From NCBI GenBank assembly GCA_012838955.1, contig DUOH01000059.1, forward strand, positions 1-64,000: 64,000 nt of DNA. Direction: 5' to 3'. This DNA comes from Bacillota bacterium (GTDB lineage: Bacteria; Bacillota; UBA4882; UBA10575). The notes under the pieces were generated by a model, which saw only the letters and a list, made by a program, of their open reading frames with translations, made no database searches and was not told the DNA's origin. Of this stretch, positions 27,809-35,910 are shown in pieces. The position numbers and the translations under genes were made by a program. The stretch's first letter is position 1, and the number at the start of each line of letters is the position of its first letter.

Positions 27809-28504
27809 ATGCAAAAATTGTTTGAGCTCATTAAGATAATTGATAGCAATTTGGTTCTTTATGAAATATTTAAAAGTTGCCCTTATGAGATCCTGCGGCA
27901 ATGCCAGATAAAAAAGTATCCGGCCGGCACAATTATTTGCCATCAAGGAGAAGTAATTAATTGCTTTAGCATCATAGTCAGCGGCGCTATCGATGTCTTC
28001 ACTGTTAATGAAAATGGGAAGAAATATACGATCGCCACTCATCAATGCGGCGCTATTATCGGCGAAATGGAGTTTTTCCAGAAAAAGCCCTTTGTCTGTT
28101 CGGTGGAAGCGGTTACTGATTTAACGGTGGTCGAGATTAAACCGGACTTTTTTTTAAAGTGGGTAGCAGAGGATCGGAAGATCAGCGCTTATGTAATTGA
28201 GGTATTGTCCAATAAGTTTTATTATTATTCTTTAAAAGTAAATAATGATATTATGTATCCGTTGAAAGACAGGATATGCACATACTTGCTATCACGCTGC
28301 AAGCAGCAGTCGCCAAAGACCACGGAGATTGAGGTCAAGGTCAATAAAGAAAAATTAAGTGAGGAGTTTGCCGTAACTTCCAGAAGCATTCACCGGATTT
28401 TACATAATCTGCAAAAAAAGAATATCATCAAGGTGAAGACGGATGCCATTATCGTAAAAGAATTGGATTTATTAGCCGCCGAAGTAGAAGGCAGATCAAC
28501 ATAA
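27809..28504 (+). CDS. Crp/Fnr-family transcriptional regulator
   Basis: 231 residues. The N-terminal cNMP-binding-like beta roll (about 30-115) shows YPAGTIICHQGEVINCFSI and CGAIIGEMEFF. A long dimer helix follows, then a winged helix (about 165-225) with KLSEEFAVTSRSIHRIL as the recognition region. The cysteine pattern is not that of classic Fe-S Fnr. An FNR-like box lies 44 bases past its stop, on the promoter of the next gene, so that gene is the most likely target. The start is ATG 27809 behind AGCGGAGGTATTAGTA. Confidence 0.9.
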   Translation: MQKLFELIKIIDSNLVLYEIFKSCPYEILRQCQIKKYPAGTIICHQGEVINCFSIIVSGAIDVFTVNENGKKYTIATHQCGAIIGEMEFFQKKPFVCSVEAVTDLTVVEIKPDFFLKWVAEDRKISAYVIEVLSNKFYYYSLKVNNDIMYPLKDRICTYLLSRCKQQSPKTTEIEVKVNKEKLSEEFAVTSRSIHRILHNLQKKNIIKVKTDAIIVKELDLLAAEVEGRST

Positions 28505-28547
28505 CGCGGTTTCGGGACAAGGGACATAGGTTTTAACCGGTATTTGC

Positions 28548-28576
28548 TTGACAAATATCAAGATGTTTGATAATTT
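28548..28576 (+). promoter_or_regulatory. Promoter with an overlapping FNR-like box
   Basis: TTGACA (28548-28553), 17 bases, TAATTT (28571-28576). The -35 element is part of the dyad TTGACAAATATCAA (28548-28561), close to the FNR consensus TTGAT-N4-ATCAA. Bound protein would cover the -35. The Crp/Fnr-type gene ends just upstream. Confidence 0.6.
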
Positions 28577-28599
28577 TTATAGCATACATCAGAGCTCAG

Positions 28600-28945
28600 A
28601 GCGTGAATAAATGCGTTGAACGGGAAAAAACACTGCATAAACAGGCGGTCCAGAGAGCTGTTGGTTGCTGGGAAACAGCCCGCCTCGGCAGATGTGAACT
28701 CACCCGGGAGCAGTCGCCCGAAACTATAGCCGCAGGTTATAGCAAGTAAGCGCGAACGGGTTTCTCACCGTTATCAGGAGAAGGCATTCAGCATTCGTTC
28801 CAGGAATGAGCATCCATTCCTCATGACTGCTCGATGCCGCAGAGTGGGTTTTGCGCCTGAAGGCGTGAAAATCAAGAAGAGTGGTACCACGGAGGCAGCA
28901 GGCTTTCGTCTCTTGCAGAAATGCGAGGATGAAGGCTTTTTTTAT
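28600..28945 (+). ncRNA. T-box leader RNA
   Basis: A full T-box architecture is readable: the AGAGAG box of stem I (28652-28657), a specifier loop with GAACTC (28696-28701), the stem III block GAACGGGTTTCTCACCGTTA (28754-28773), the T-box core AAGAGTGGTACCACGG (28877-28892), and a terminator (28901-28943) ending in seven T. Uncharged tRNA binding would favour the antiterminator. By the usual register, the codon just before GAAC is TGT (28693-28695, Cys), with ATG one base earlier. The core reads TGGT, which pairs with a tRNA whose discriminator base is A. Confidence 0.9.
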
Positions 28946-29081
28946 ACCCTAAGCCAAAAAGTATTGAAGCAGCGCGCAGGCTATAGCTGTTTCGCGAAGA
29001 GCGGAGCGCCCTTTTGAGGCCGGTATTTACCGGGCTTGCTGAGACAGACGGTAGGCCCTTGCGCCGAGAGGAGGAGACATA

Positions 29082-31613
29082 ATGAAAATCGCCTTTTCCA
29101 CTTTGGGATGTCCTAACTTTAGTTGGACGGATATTTATTCGATGGCGAAGGATCTCGGTTTCGATGGAATTGAGATTAGAGGTTTGGGGCAGGAGATCTT
29201 TGCCGTTAAAGCCCAGCCATTTACTGAAGAGCAGTTACCACAGACCATCGAGAAACTCAGACAATTACATCTGGAGATTCCTTGCCTCTCTTCCGGTTGT
29301 TGCTTGAAGTATGCGGAAAAAGCAGAAGAGAATTATCGAGAGATTGTGCAATATATTGAACTCGCTTCCAAACTCGGTACACCGTATATTCGCCTGCTGG
29401 CCGATGTGCAGCCGCAACCAGTGGATGAAGTCGATGACGAAGTAGTATTGAGCATATTGCGCCGTTTAATCCCGGTGGCCGAAGCAAAAGGTGTGACCTT
29501 GTTGGTGGAGACTAACGGGGTGTATACAGACACCAACCGCTTGAAAAACCTTCTGGATCAGGCGGGCAGTGATGCTGTGGCCGCCCTGTGGGATATGCAC
29601 CATCCGTACAGGTTTGCCGGGGAAAAACCGGAGACCACCGTGCAAAACCTGGGCGCGTATATAAAATATGTCCATATAAAAGACTCCGTCTTCGATAACG
29701 GTGTGGTCAAATATAAAATGATGGGCGAGGGCGATCTGCCGATTGACGATATGATGCTGGCTTTACGCTCCATAAATTATGACGGTTATATCTCCTTGGA
29801 GTGGGTTAAACGGTGGGCGACCGATCTGAGTGATGCCGGGGTGGTCTTTCCCCATTACGCCAACTTCATCGGCGGTTACCTGGAAAAGCAGACGGTTAGG
29901 GGGCGCCTCTTCGATAATAAAGCAAGAACCGGCAAATATATCTGGGAAAAGGATACACTAATTGATCTGACCTTTCCACAAGTGTTGGACCGCGTGGTGG
30001 AGGAGTTCCCCCATCAGTACGCTTTTAGGTATACCACTTTGGATTATACCCGTACCTACGCTGAATTTCGGGAGGATGTGGACACCTTTGCCCGTTCTCT
30101 GATTGCCCTGGGTGTCAAACCAGGAGATCATGTGGCAATCTGGGCCACCAATGTTCCTCAGTGGTATATAACTTTTTGGGCGACTACCAAGATCGGCGCC
30201 GTGTTGGTCACGGTGAACACAGCCTACAAAATCCATGAAGTGGAGTATCTGCTCCGCCAGTCGGATACACATACTTTGGTCATGATCGACGGATATAAGG
30301 ACTCCGATTATGTGGCGATCATAAAGGAACTTTGCCCGGAATTGGAAACTGCGGAGGCGGGAAAACCATTGCATATGAAGCGCCTGCCTTTTTTACGCAA
30401 CATTATTACCATTGATTCCAAGCAGAATGGTTGTTTGACCTGGGAGGAGGCATCGGCCTTGGCGGACCGTGTTCCCAGGGAGGAGGTCTACCGGCGGGCG
30501 TTTTCCGTCAGTAAGCATGATGTCTGCAATATACAGTACACCTCCGGGACTACCGGTTTTCCCAAAGGGGTCATGCTCACCCACTACAATGTGGTGAACA
30601 ATGGGAAATGTATAGGTGATTGTATGGATCTCTCCACTGCCGACCGGATGATGATTCAAGTGCCGATGTTTCATTGCTTCGGGATGGTGCTGTCCATGAC
30701 CGCTGCAATGACTCATGGCGCGACGCTCTCCCCGTTGCCTCACTTCTCACCAAGGTTGGCGTTGGAGTGCATCAATAAAGAAAAGATTACTTGCTTCAAC
30801 GGGGTGCCTACCATGTTCATCGCCATGCTCGGGCATGAGGATTTTTCTAAAACAGACTTTTCACAGATGAGAACGGGGATTATGGCCGGCAGTCCATGCC
30901 CGGCCAAGGTCATGCAGGATGTGGTAGAAAAGATGAATATGCGGGAGATCACGATCGTATATGGACAGACTGAGGCTTCACCTGGTTGTACTCAGAGTAG
31001 AGTTGATGATCCACTTGAACTGAGGATTCATACAGTAGGCCGCGCGCTGCCCGGGGTGGAGTGCAAGATAGTGGATCCGAAGACCGGGGAAGATCTTCCG
31101 GACGGGGTGGATGGAGAGTTTGTCGCCCGTGGTTATAACATTATGAAGGGCTACTATAAAATGCCCGAAGCCACCGCAGCTGCGATTGATGAAAACGGCT
31201 GGCTGCACACGGGAGATTTGGCCAGACGTGACGGTAATGGATATTTCAAGATTACCGGGCGAATCAAGGATATGATCATCCGTGGGGGAGAGAATATTTA
31301 CCCTAAGGAGATCGAGGATTTTATCTATACCCATCCCAAAGTGAAAGACGTGCAAGTGATCGGGGTGCCGGACGAGCATTATGGGGAGGAGATCATGGCC
31401 TGCGTCATCTTGAAAGAGGGGATGACTATGACCGCTGAGGAACTGCAGGAGTATGTCCGTTCCCATATGGCCAAGCATAAAACCCCGCGTTATGTTGATT
31501 TTGTTACCGAGTTTCCATTGAACGCCGCCGGAAAGGTTCTCAAGTACAAAATGCGGGAGCAGGCTGCGGAGAAATTAGGTTTAAAGGCGGGAGAGGGGAT
31601 AGTTTCGGTCTAA
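29082..31613 (+). CDS. Fusion of sugar-phosphate isomerase/epimerase-like barrel and acyl-CoA synthetase
   Basis: 843 residues. Residues about 1-270 form an AP-endonuclease-2/xylose-isomerase-like barrel: FSTLGCPNFSWTDI, LVETNGVYTD, LWDMHHPYRF, YVHIKDS and ISLEWVKRW carry the acidic and histidine metal ligands. Residues about 290-840 are a complete ANL adenylate-forming enzyme: P-loop YTSGTTGFPKG, YGQTEAS, GWLHTGDLARR, GRIKDMIIRGGENIYP and the catalytic lysine in NAAGKVLKYK. GAGAGGAGGAGACATA precedes the ATG. Such fusions occur in other Clostridia (from memory), but the reaction is unknown. A T-box leader and an FNR-like box lie upstream, suggesting control by an amino acid and by a Crp/Fnr factor. 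Confidence 0.88.
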   Translation: MKIAFSTLGCPNFSWTDIYSMAKDLGFDGIEIRGLGQEIFAVKAQPFTEEQLPQTIEKLRQLHLEIPCLSSGCCLKYAEKAEENYREIVQYIELASKLGTPYIRLLADVQPQPVDEVDDEVVLSILRRLIPVAEAKGVTLLVETNGVYTDTNRLKNLLDQAGSDAVAALWDMHHPYRFAGEKPETTVQNLGAYIKYVHIKDSVFDNGVVKYKMMGEGDLPIDDMMLALRSINYDGYISLEWVKRWATDLSDAGVVFPHYANFIGGYLEKQTVRGRLFDNKARTGKYIWEKDTLIDLTFPQVLDRVVEEFPHQYAFRYTTLDYTRTYAEFREDVDTFARSLIALGVKPGDHVAIWATNVPQWYITFWATTKIGAVLVTVNTAYKIHEVEYLLRQSDTHTLVMIDGYKDSDYVAIIKELCPELETAEAGKPLHMKRLPFLRNIITIDSKQNGCLTWEEASALADRVPREEVYRRAFSVSKHDVCNIQYTSGTTGFPKGVMLTHYNVVNNGKCIGDCMDLSTADRMMIQVPMFHCFGMVLSMTAAMTHGATLSPLPHFSPRLALECINKEKITCFNGVPTMFIAMLGHEDFSKTDFSQMRTGIMAGSPCPAKVMQDVVEKMNMREITIVYGQTEASPGCTQSRVDDPLELRIHTVGRALPGVECKIVDPKTGEDLPDGVDGEFVARGYNIMKGYYKMPEATAAAIDENGWLHTGDLARRDGNGYFKITGRIKDMIIRGGENIYPKEIEDFIYTHPKVKDVQVIGVPDEHYGEEIMACVILKEGMTMTAEELQEYVRSHMAKHKTPRYVDFVTEFPLNAAGKVLKYKMREQAAEKLGLKAGEGIVSV

Positions 31614-31862
31614 TCAGACACCAAACAGGATAGGAAATGCCACCATCATAGGTGGCGCCGGAATGGGAGGTAAGTGGTGAAACGGAATGGGATTGCCGGA
31701 TTGCGGAGCAAACACCGTACCACTTCCCTCTTGATTTTTATTAAAGAGAGTGTATGATGTAACCGGAGAATAGAGATGATTTTTGAAGATCTGAACTACC
31801 GGTATCCGGTTCTGTCTTCATAAATGTATTAAAATTACAGATGTGGGAGGAAAATTCAGACC

Positions 31863-32669
31863 ATGAATATCCTTGTTACCCTTAATTCTACTTATCTGAA
31901 ACCACTAAGAGTCATGTTGAAATCGATGTTTATCAACAACCCAACAGAAGAGTTTCATATTTATCTGATTCATTCCAGAATTGCTGAAGAGGATCTGACC
32001 GTACTTGACGGCTTCATTACGAGAAACGGTGGGAAATTGTTTGTGATCAGCATCCCCGACGATTACTTCACCGACGCGCCCTTGCGCCTGCATTATTCTA
32101 AAGAGATGTATTACAGGCTGTTGGCGTGTAAGTTCTTACCGCCGGAGCTGGACAAAATCCTCTATCTTGATCCGGATATCATTGTGATCAATGAGTTGCG
32201 TGCCCTTTATCAACTAGATTTAACCGGTTACCTGTACGCCGCCGCCTATCATAGACGTGTTCCGCTTAAGGAGATTAATAAGATTCGGCTGAAAGCCCAT
32301 GAGATGGAAGAATATTTCAACTCCGGAGTGCTCCTGATGAATCTGGAAAGGCAGAGGGAGAGGATGAATGAGCAAGAGATCTTTACTTTTGTGGCTAAAT
32401 ACAAGAACAGATTGGTCATGCCGGATCAGGATGTTTTAAACTCACTCTATGCTAAAGAGATTAAAAAGATCGATGAGATAAAGTATAATTATGATACCAG
32501 ATACTATCGATATTATAAGCTAATCAGCAAGGGCGTTGTGGACATGGATTACGTAATCAATAACACCTCCATTCTGCATTTTTGCGGGAAGAAGAAACCA
32601 TGGCATAAGAACTACCGTGGAGTCTTTCATTCTCTTTATAAACACTATGAAAAACAGGCTTTCCGGTGA
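31863..32669 (+). CDS. Glycosyltransferase family 8 protein
   Basis: 268 residues with a GT8 fold: MNILVTLNSTYL, YRLLACKFLPPELDKILYL in two parts, the metal-binding D-x-D in YLDPDII, FNSGVLLMNL, DQDVLN, and the closing ILHFCGKKKPWH with the conserved H-x-x-x-x-K-P-W motif. The family transfers hexoses, usually galactose or glucose, to lipopolysaccharide, teichoic acid or protein acceptors; the acceptor is unknown. GTGGGAGGAAAATTCAGACC precedes ATG 31863. A TVP38-type membrane gene follows 47 bases later. Confidence 0.9.
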   Translation: MNILVTLNSTYLKPLRVMLKSMFINNPTEEFHIYLIHSRIAEEDLTVLDGFITRNGGKLFVISIPDDYFTDAPLRLHYSKEMYYRLLACKFLPPELDKILYLDPDIIVINELRALYQLDLTGYLYAAAYHRRVPLKEINKIRLKAHEMEEYFNSGVLLMNLERQRERMNEQEIFTFVAKYKNRLVMPDQDVLNSLYAKEIKKIDEIKYNYDTRYYRYYKLISKGVVDMDYVINNTSILHFCGKKKPWHKNYRGVFHSLYKHYEKQAFR

Positions 32670-32716
32670 GTAGCTGGCGCCTGGACGGGAGATCACCAAA
32701 AGTAGGGTGAAGAATA

Positions 32717-33457
32717 TTGTGGAAAGTATTTATGGATAAAAAGCTCAAATTGCTGCAGGGCGTCTTTGCCGTCAGCGCAATAATTGTGATCCTATTTTTT
32801 GCGCGGTATTTTAAGGAACTTTCAGTCCAAAGTTTACTGGATTTTACGCCTGAATCCCCGGCCTTGGCTGCCCTGGTCTTTCTTGGGCTTTATTGTTTAA
32901 AAGCGTTTGTGTTGTTTATTCCTTTAACAGTCTTGTATTTGGGCGCCGGGGTACTCTTTCCGGTGGGTTGGGCTTTTGTTCTGACTTACTTTTGTTTGAT
33001 TGTTGAGTCCAGTATCGGTTTTTTTCTTGGCAGACGTTTGGGAAGGAAACGGGTGCGAGCCTTGCTCAGCCACAGTGAACGCGGGAGGAAACTTTTGGAT
33101 TTTAGCAATAACAACAGTATCCTCAGTTGTTTTATTATCAGAATGATCCCGGGGCCGCCGATTGAGGTCACCAATATGTTTATAGGCACAACCGGCATAA
33201 AATTCTTTCCGTTTATCGTAGGCACGTTATTGGGCTATACTCCCGGGATGATCCCTTTTATTTTATTCGGGGGCGCGATGTCCCAGCCTCTTGCTTTGAA
33301 GTATTTACTTCCGTGCGCCCTCGGTATCATGGCCGTGTTTGGCTTGGCAGGCATATATCTATGGCGCCATTTACGGATGCACAGAGAACCTGTGTTACTT
33401 GAGGACTCTTTGGAAAAAGAGGTTACCGGTGAGACAGGGAAGGGATTGGAAGGGTAA
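32717..33457 (+). CDS. TVP38/TMEM64 (DedA-like) membrane protein
   Basis: 246 residues from a TTG at 32717 behind AGGGTGAAG; an ATG at 32732 is the alternative start (MDKKLKLLQG). Six or so membrane segments. The SNARE-associated/VTT core is recognisable: PLTVLYLGAGVLFPVGWAF, IGFFLGRRLGRKRV and the re-entrant IRMIPGPPIEVTNM with the conserved Arg-x-x-P. Relatives help move or scramble lipids, including undecaprenyl phosphate. Probably co-transcribed with the GT8 gene. Confidence 0.85.
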   Translation: MWKVFMDKKLKLLQGVFAVSAIIVILFFARYFKELSVQSLLDFTPESPALAALVFLGLYCLKAFVLFIPLTVLYLGAGVLFPVGWAFVLTYFCLIVESSIGFFLGRRLGRKRVRALLSHSERGRKLLDFSNNNSILSCFIIRMIPGPPIEVTNMFIGTTGIKFFPFIVGTLLGYTPGMIPFILFGGAMSQPLALKYLLPCALGIMAVFGLAGIYLWRHLRMHREPVLLEDSLEKEVTGETGKGLEG

Positions 33458-33602
33458 TGCCCATACTACCTGGTTGAGCCGGTATTTATGGCGCGGGTTT
33501 ACTGCGCTTGTTGCGCCCTTCTTTATAGGGGATAAGGTGGTGACAGCAAGTTATTGCAGGCCGCGAGGGGGCTATGTCAGTCTTGGATGAAGAGGTGAAG
33601 AG

Positions 33603-34802
33603 ATGACCGGCTTTTTTATTAGAATGTTTGTCAAGGATTATGTAGATACCGCCAGCGTTCAGGGGCGCGAACGCTATGGCAAATTCGCGGGTATCGTCGG
33701 TATAGCCTCAAACTTGTTTCTTTTTCTCCTAAAAATACTTATCGGGGCGCTCTCTGGTAGTATTGCCATTACTGCGGATGCTGTGAATAATCTGTCGGAT
33801 TCCGCCTCTTCCCTCATTACCTTGCTGGGCTTCAAGCTTTCGGGAAAACCCGCAGACGCGCAACATCCTTATGGTCATGCCCGGATGGAGTATGTTACCG
33901 GTCTGATTGTGTCCTTTTTTATCCTGTTTATCGGATTCGAACTGTTCCGGAGTTCAGTCGGGAAGATCCTGCGCCCACAGGACACCGAGTTCAAGCTGGT
34001 TACGATTTTGGCGCTGACCGTATCGATCTTACTCAAGTTTTGGCAATGCCTCTTTTACCGGAAGATCGCCAGACTGATCAACTCTACCACCTTGGCGGCT
34101 ACGGCTATGGACAGTAGAAATGATACTCTAGCCACCACTGCCGTACTAGCGGCTATTATTATCTCCCGGATCAGCGGCTATAATTTGGATGGACATATGG
34201 GAGCGGCGGTGGCCCTTTTCATCTTGGTATCCGGAGTTAACCTGGTCAATGAGACCATCAGCCCTTTGTTAGGCATGGCGCCCACCAACGAATTGGTGGA
34301 AAGGATCTATAAAAAAATCCTCAGTTACGAGAATATCATTGGCTTACACGATCTCGCGGTGCATAGTTACGGCCCGGACCGTTATTTTGCTTCCGTTCAT
34401 TGTGAAGTCTCCGCAGATCAAGACATCATGGTCAGTCACGATCTCATTGACGATATTGAGCGGGACTTTTTGGAAAATGACGGTATTCACTTGGTCATTC
34501 ATCTTGATCCCATCGTCACGGATGATGAACGAACCAATGAATTAAAGGCGGTTGTGGAGGAGTTGGTGCGTGAAATATCTCCGGACCTAAGCATACATGA
34601 TTTTCGGGTGGTCTGGGGAGTCAGCCACGCCAATTTAATCTTTGATATTGCCGTCCCTTGCAGTATTCAGTGGAGCGATACAGAACTGGTAGAGCTGGTT
34701 ACAGAGAGAATTCAGCGGATCAACTCAACTTATTATCCGGTGATTATGGTTGATCACAATTATGTGCCTGCCCCGGACTCGGCGGTGCTTGAAAAGGTAT
34801 AA
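33603..34802 (+). CDS. Cation diffusion facilitator (CDF) metal exporter
   Basis: 399 residues with six membrane segments and a C-terminal cytoplasmic domain. The first metal site is in ADAVNNLSDSASS on TM2 and the second in AMDSRNDTLATT on TM5, the D-x-x-x-D type pattern of manganese/iron CDF proteins rather than the His-containing zinc type. The tail carries a ferredoxin-like dimer domain (SVHCEVSADQDIMVSHDLID) plus an extra region of about 90 residues. GAAGAGGTGAAGAG precedes the ATG. It would expel Mn2+ or Fe2+ from the cytoplasm. Confidence 0.9.
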   Translation: MTGFFIRMFVKDYVDTASVQGRERYGKFAGIVGIASNLFLFLLKILIGALSGSIAITADAVNNLSDSASSLITLLGFKLSGKPADAQHPYGHARMEYVTGLIVSFFILFIGFELFRSSVGKILRPQDTEFKLVTILALTVSILLKFWQCLFYRKIARLINSTTLAATAMDSRNDTLATTAVLAAIIISRISGYNLDGHMGAAVALFILVSGVNLVNETISPLLGMAPTNELVERIYKKILSYENIIGLHDLAVHSYGPDRYFASVHCEVSADQDIMVSHDLIDDIERDFLENDGIHLVIHLDPIVTDDERTNELKAVVEELVREISPDLSIHDFRVVWGVSHANLIFDIAVPCSIQWSDTELVELVTERIQRINSTYYPVIMVDHNYVPAPDSAVLEKV

Positions 34803-34976
34803 AAGGGATGTGCGGAATGGCTTATAGAAAAATGGGAATGTATTCAGCAGCTTGCCTAGGAAAATAGTTCTACGGAGAGCGGTAAAGATGTATTAATCGG
34901 TAATGAGTTCAGAGACAAGAGGAATGGTTATGGTAGAGGACTAGATAGGCTTTAATGGTCTGGGAGGGCATTGGGA

Positions 34977-35780
34977 ATGAGTAGAAATGAAGTGGTTGTG
35001 CATAGCTGGAGCGAGCTGTGTGAGCGGTTATATGACAATGCTTGGAAACCGGAACTGGGTAGATTCCGTAGTGATTATGCTTTTCGCGGCTTACCGGACA
35101 AGAGTTACCAGTTGCAGAATAGTTTTTATCGGATCTGTCAAAATAATCCGCAGTTGGAGTATCATATGTTGCGGAACTTCAAGAAGTATGGTCAATTTGC
35201 CGATGCCAGTATGGTCTCTTCCGACTGGCGGGTGATGACTTTGGCGCAACATCATGGGTTGCCTACCCGCCTAATGGACTGGACATACTCACCCTTTGTC
35301 GCCTTGCATTTTGCCACGGAAGATCCCTCTACCTTTGACCGGGACGGCATCATCTGGCAGGTTGATTACGTCCGCGTGAACAAGCTGTTGCCCGAGCCGT
35401 TGAGGGGTGTCATGGAGCAGGTCGGAGCCAATGCCTTTACTGTGGAAATGATCGAGGAGGCGGTTCCTACTTTACAGGATTTTGACGCCTTCCACGGCGC
35501 TCATCATGATCTGGTGATCTTCTTCGAACCGCCGTCAATTAATGCGCGAATTGTTAACCAATTTGCTTTCTTTTCTGTGATGTCTACCGCCACCGGGAGC
35601 CTCGATGAGTGGCTTTATCATTATCCTGAGTTGTACAGGCGAATCATCATCCCCCACGAATTGAAGTGGGAGATCCGGGATAAGCTTGACCAGGCTAACA
35701 TTACCGAACGTATCCTCTTTCCAGGCTTAGATGGGTTGGCCAAATGGCTATCGCGTCATTATACACCCCGCTGTGAGTAG
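34977..35780 (+). CDS. FRG domain-containing protein
   Basis: 267 residues from ATG 34977 (GGGAGGG eight bases upstream). The name motif is read as FRGLPDKSYQL; AQHHGLPTRLMDWTYSPFVALHFA and RIVNQFAFFSVM complete the FRG pattern. The domain is found in phage-related and defence-associated genes but its chemistry is not established. Here it stands alone, without a recognisable toxin or nuclease partner. Cytoplasmic. Confidence 0.88.
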   Translation: MSRNEVVVHSWSELCERLYDNAWKPELGRFRSDYAFRGLPDKSYQLQNSFYRICQNNPQLEYHMLRNFKKYGQFADASMVSSDWRVMTLAQHHGLPTRLMDWTYSPFVALHFATEDPSTFDRDGIIWQVDYVRVNKLLPEPLRGVMEQVGANAFTVEMIEEAVPTLQDFDAFHGAHHDLVIFFEPPSINARIVNQFAFFSVMSTATGSLDEWLYHYPELYRRIIIPHELKWEIRDKLDQANITERILFPGLDGLAKWLSRHYTPRCE

Positions 35781-35910
35781 GTTTTACTTCTGCGGCTTGC
35801 AAGTAAAATTGATGAGGAAGGCGGGAGCTTTCACGCGTGAGGACACTCTGGCTTGGCACACTTCTTCCTCTTGATTATAATTTTTGATGGCCGGGGTATA
35901 TTAACCTATT

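Noticed and set aside
28567-29017. Two plus-strand open frames (28567-28749 and 28823-29017) upstream of the fusion gene
   Set aside because: They lie inside the T-box leader and its terminator, have no ribosome sites, and read as random sequence.
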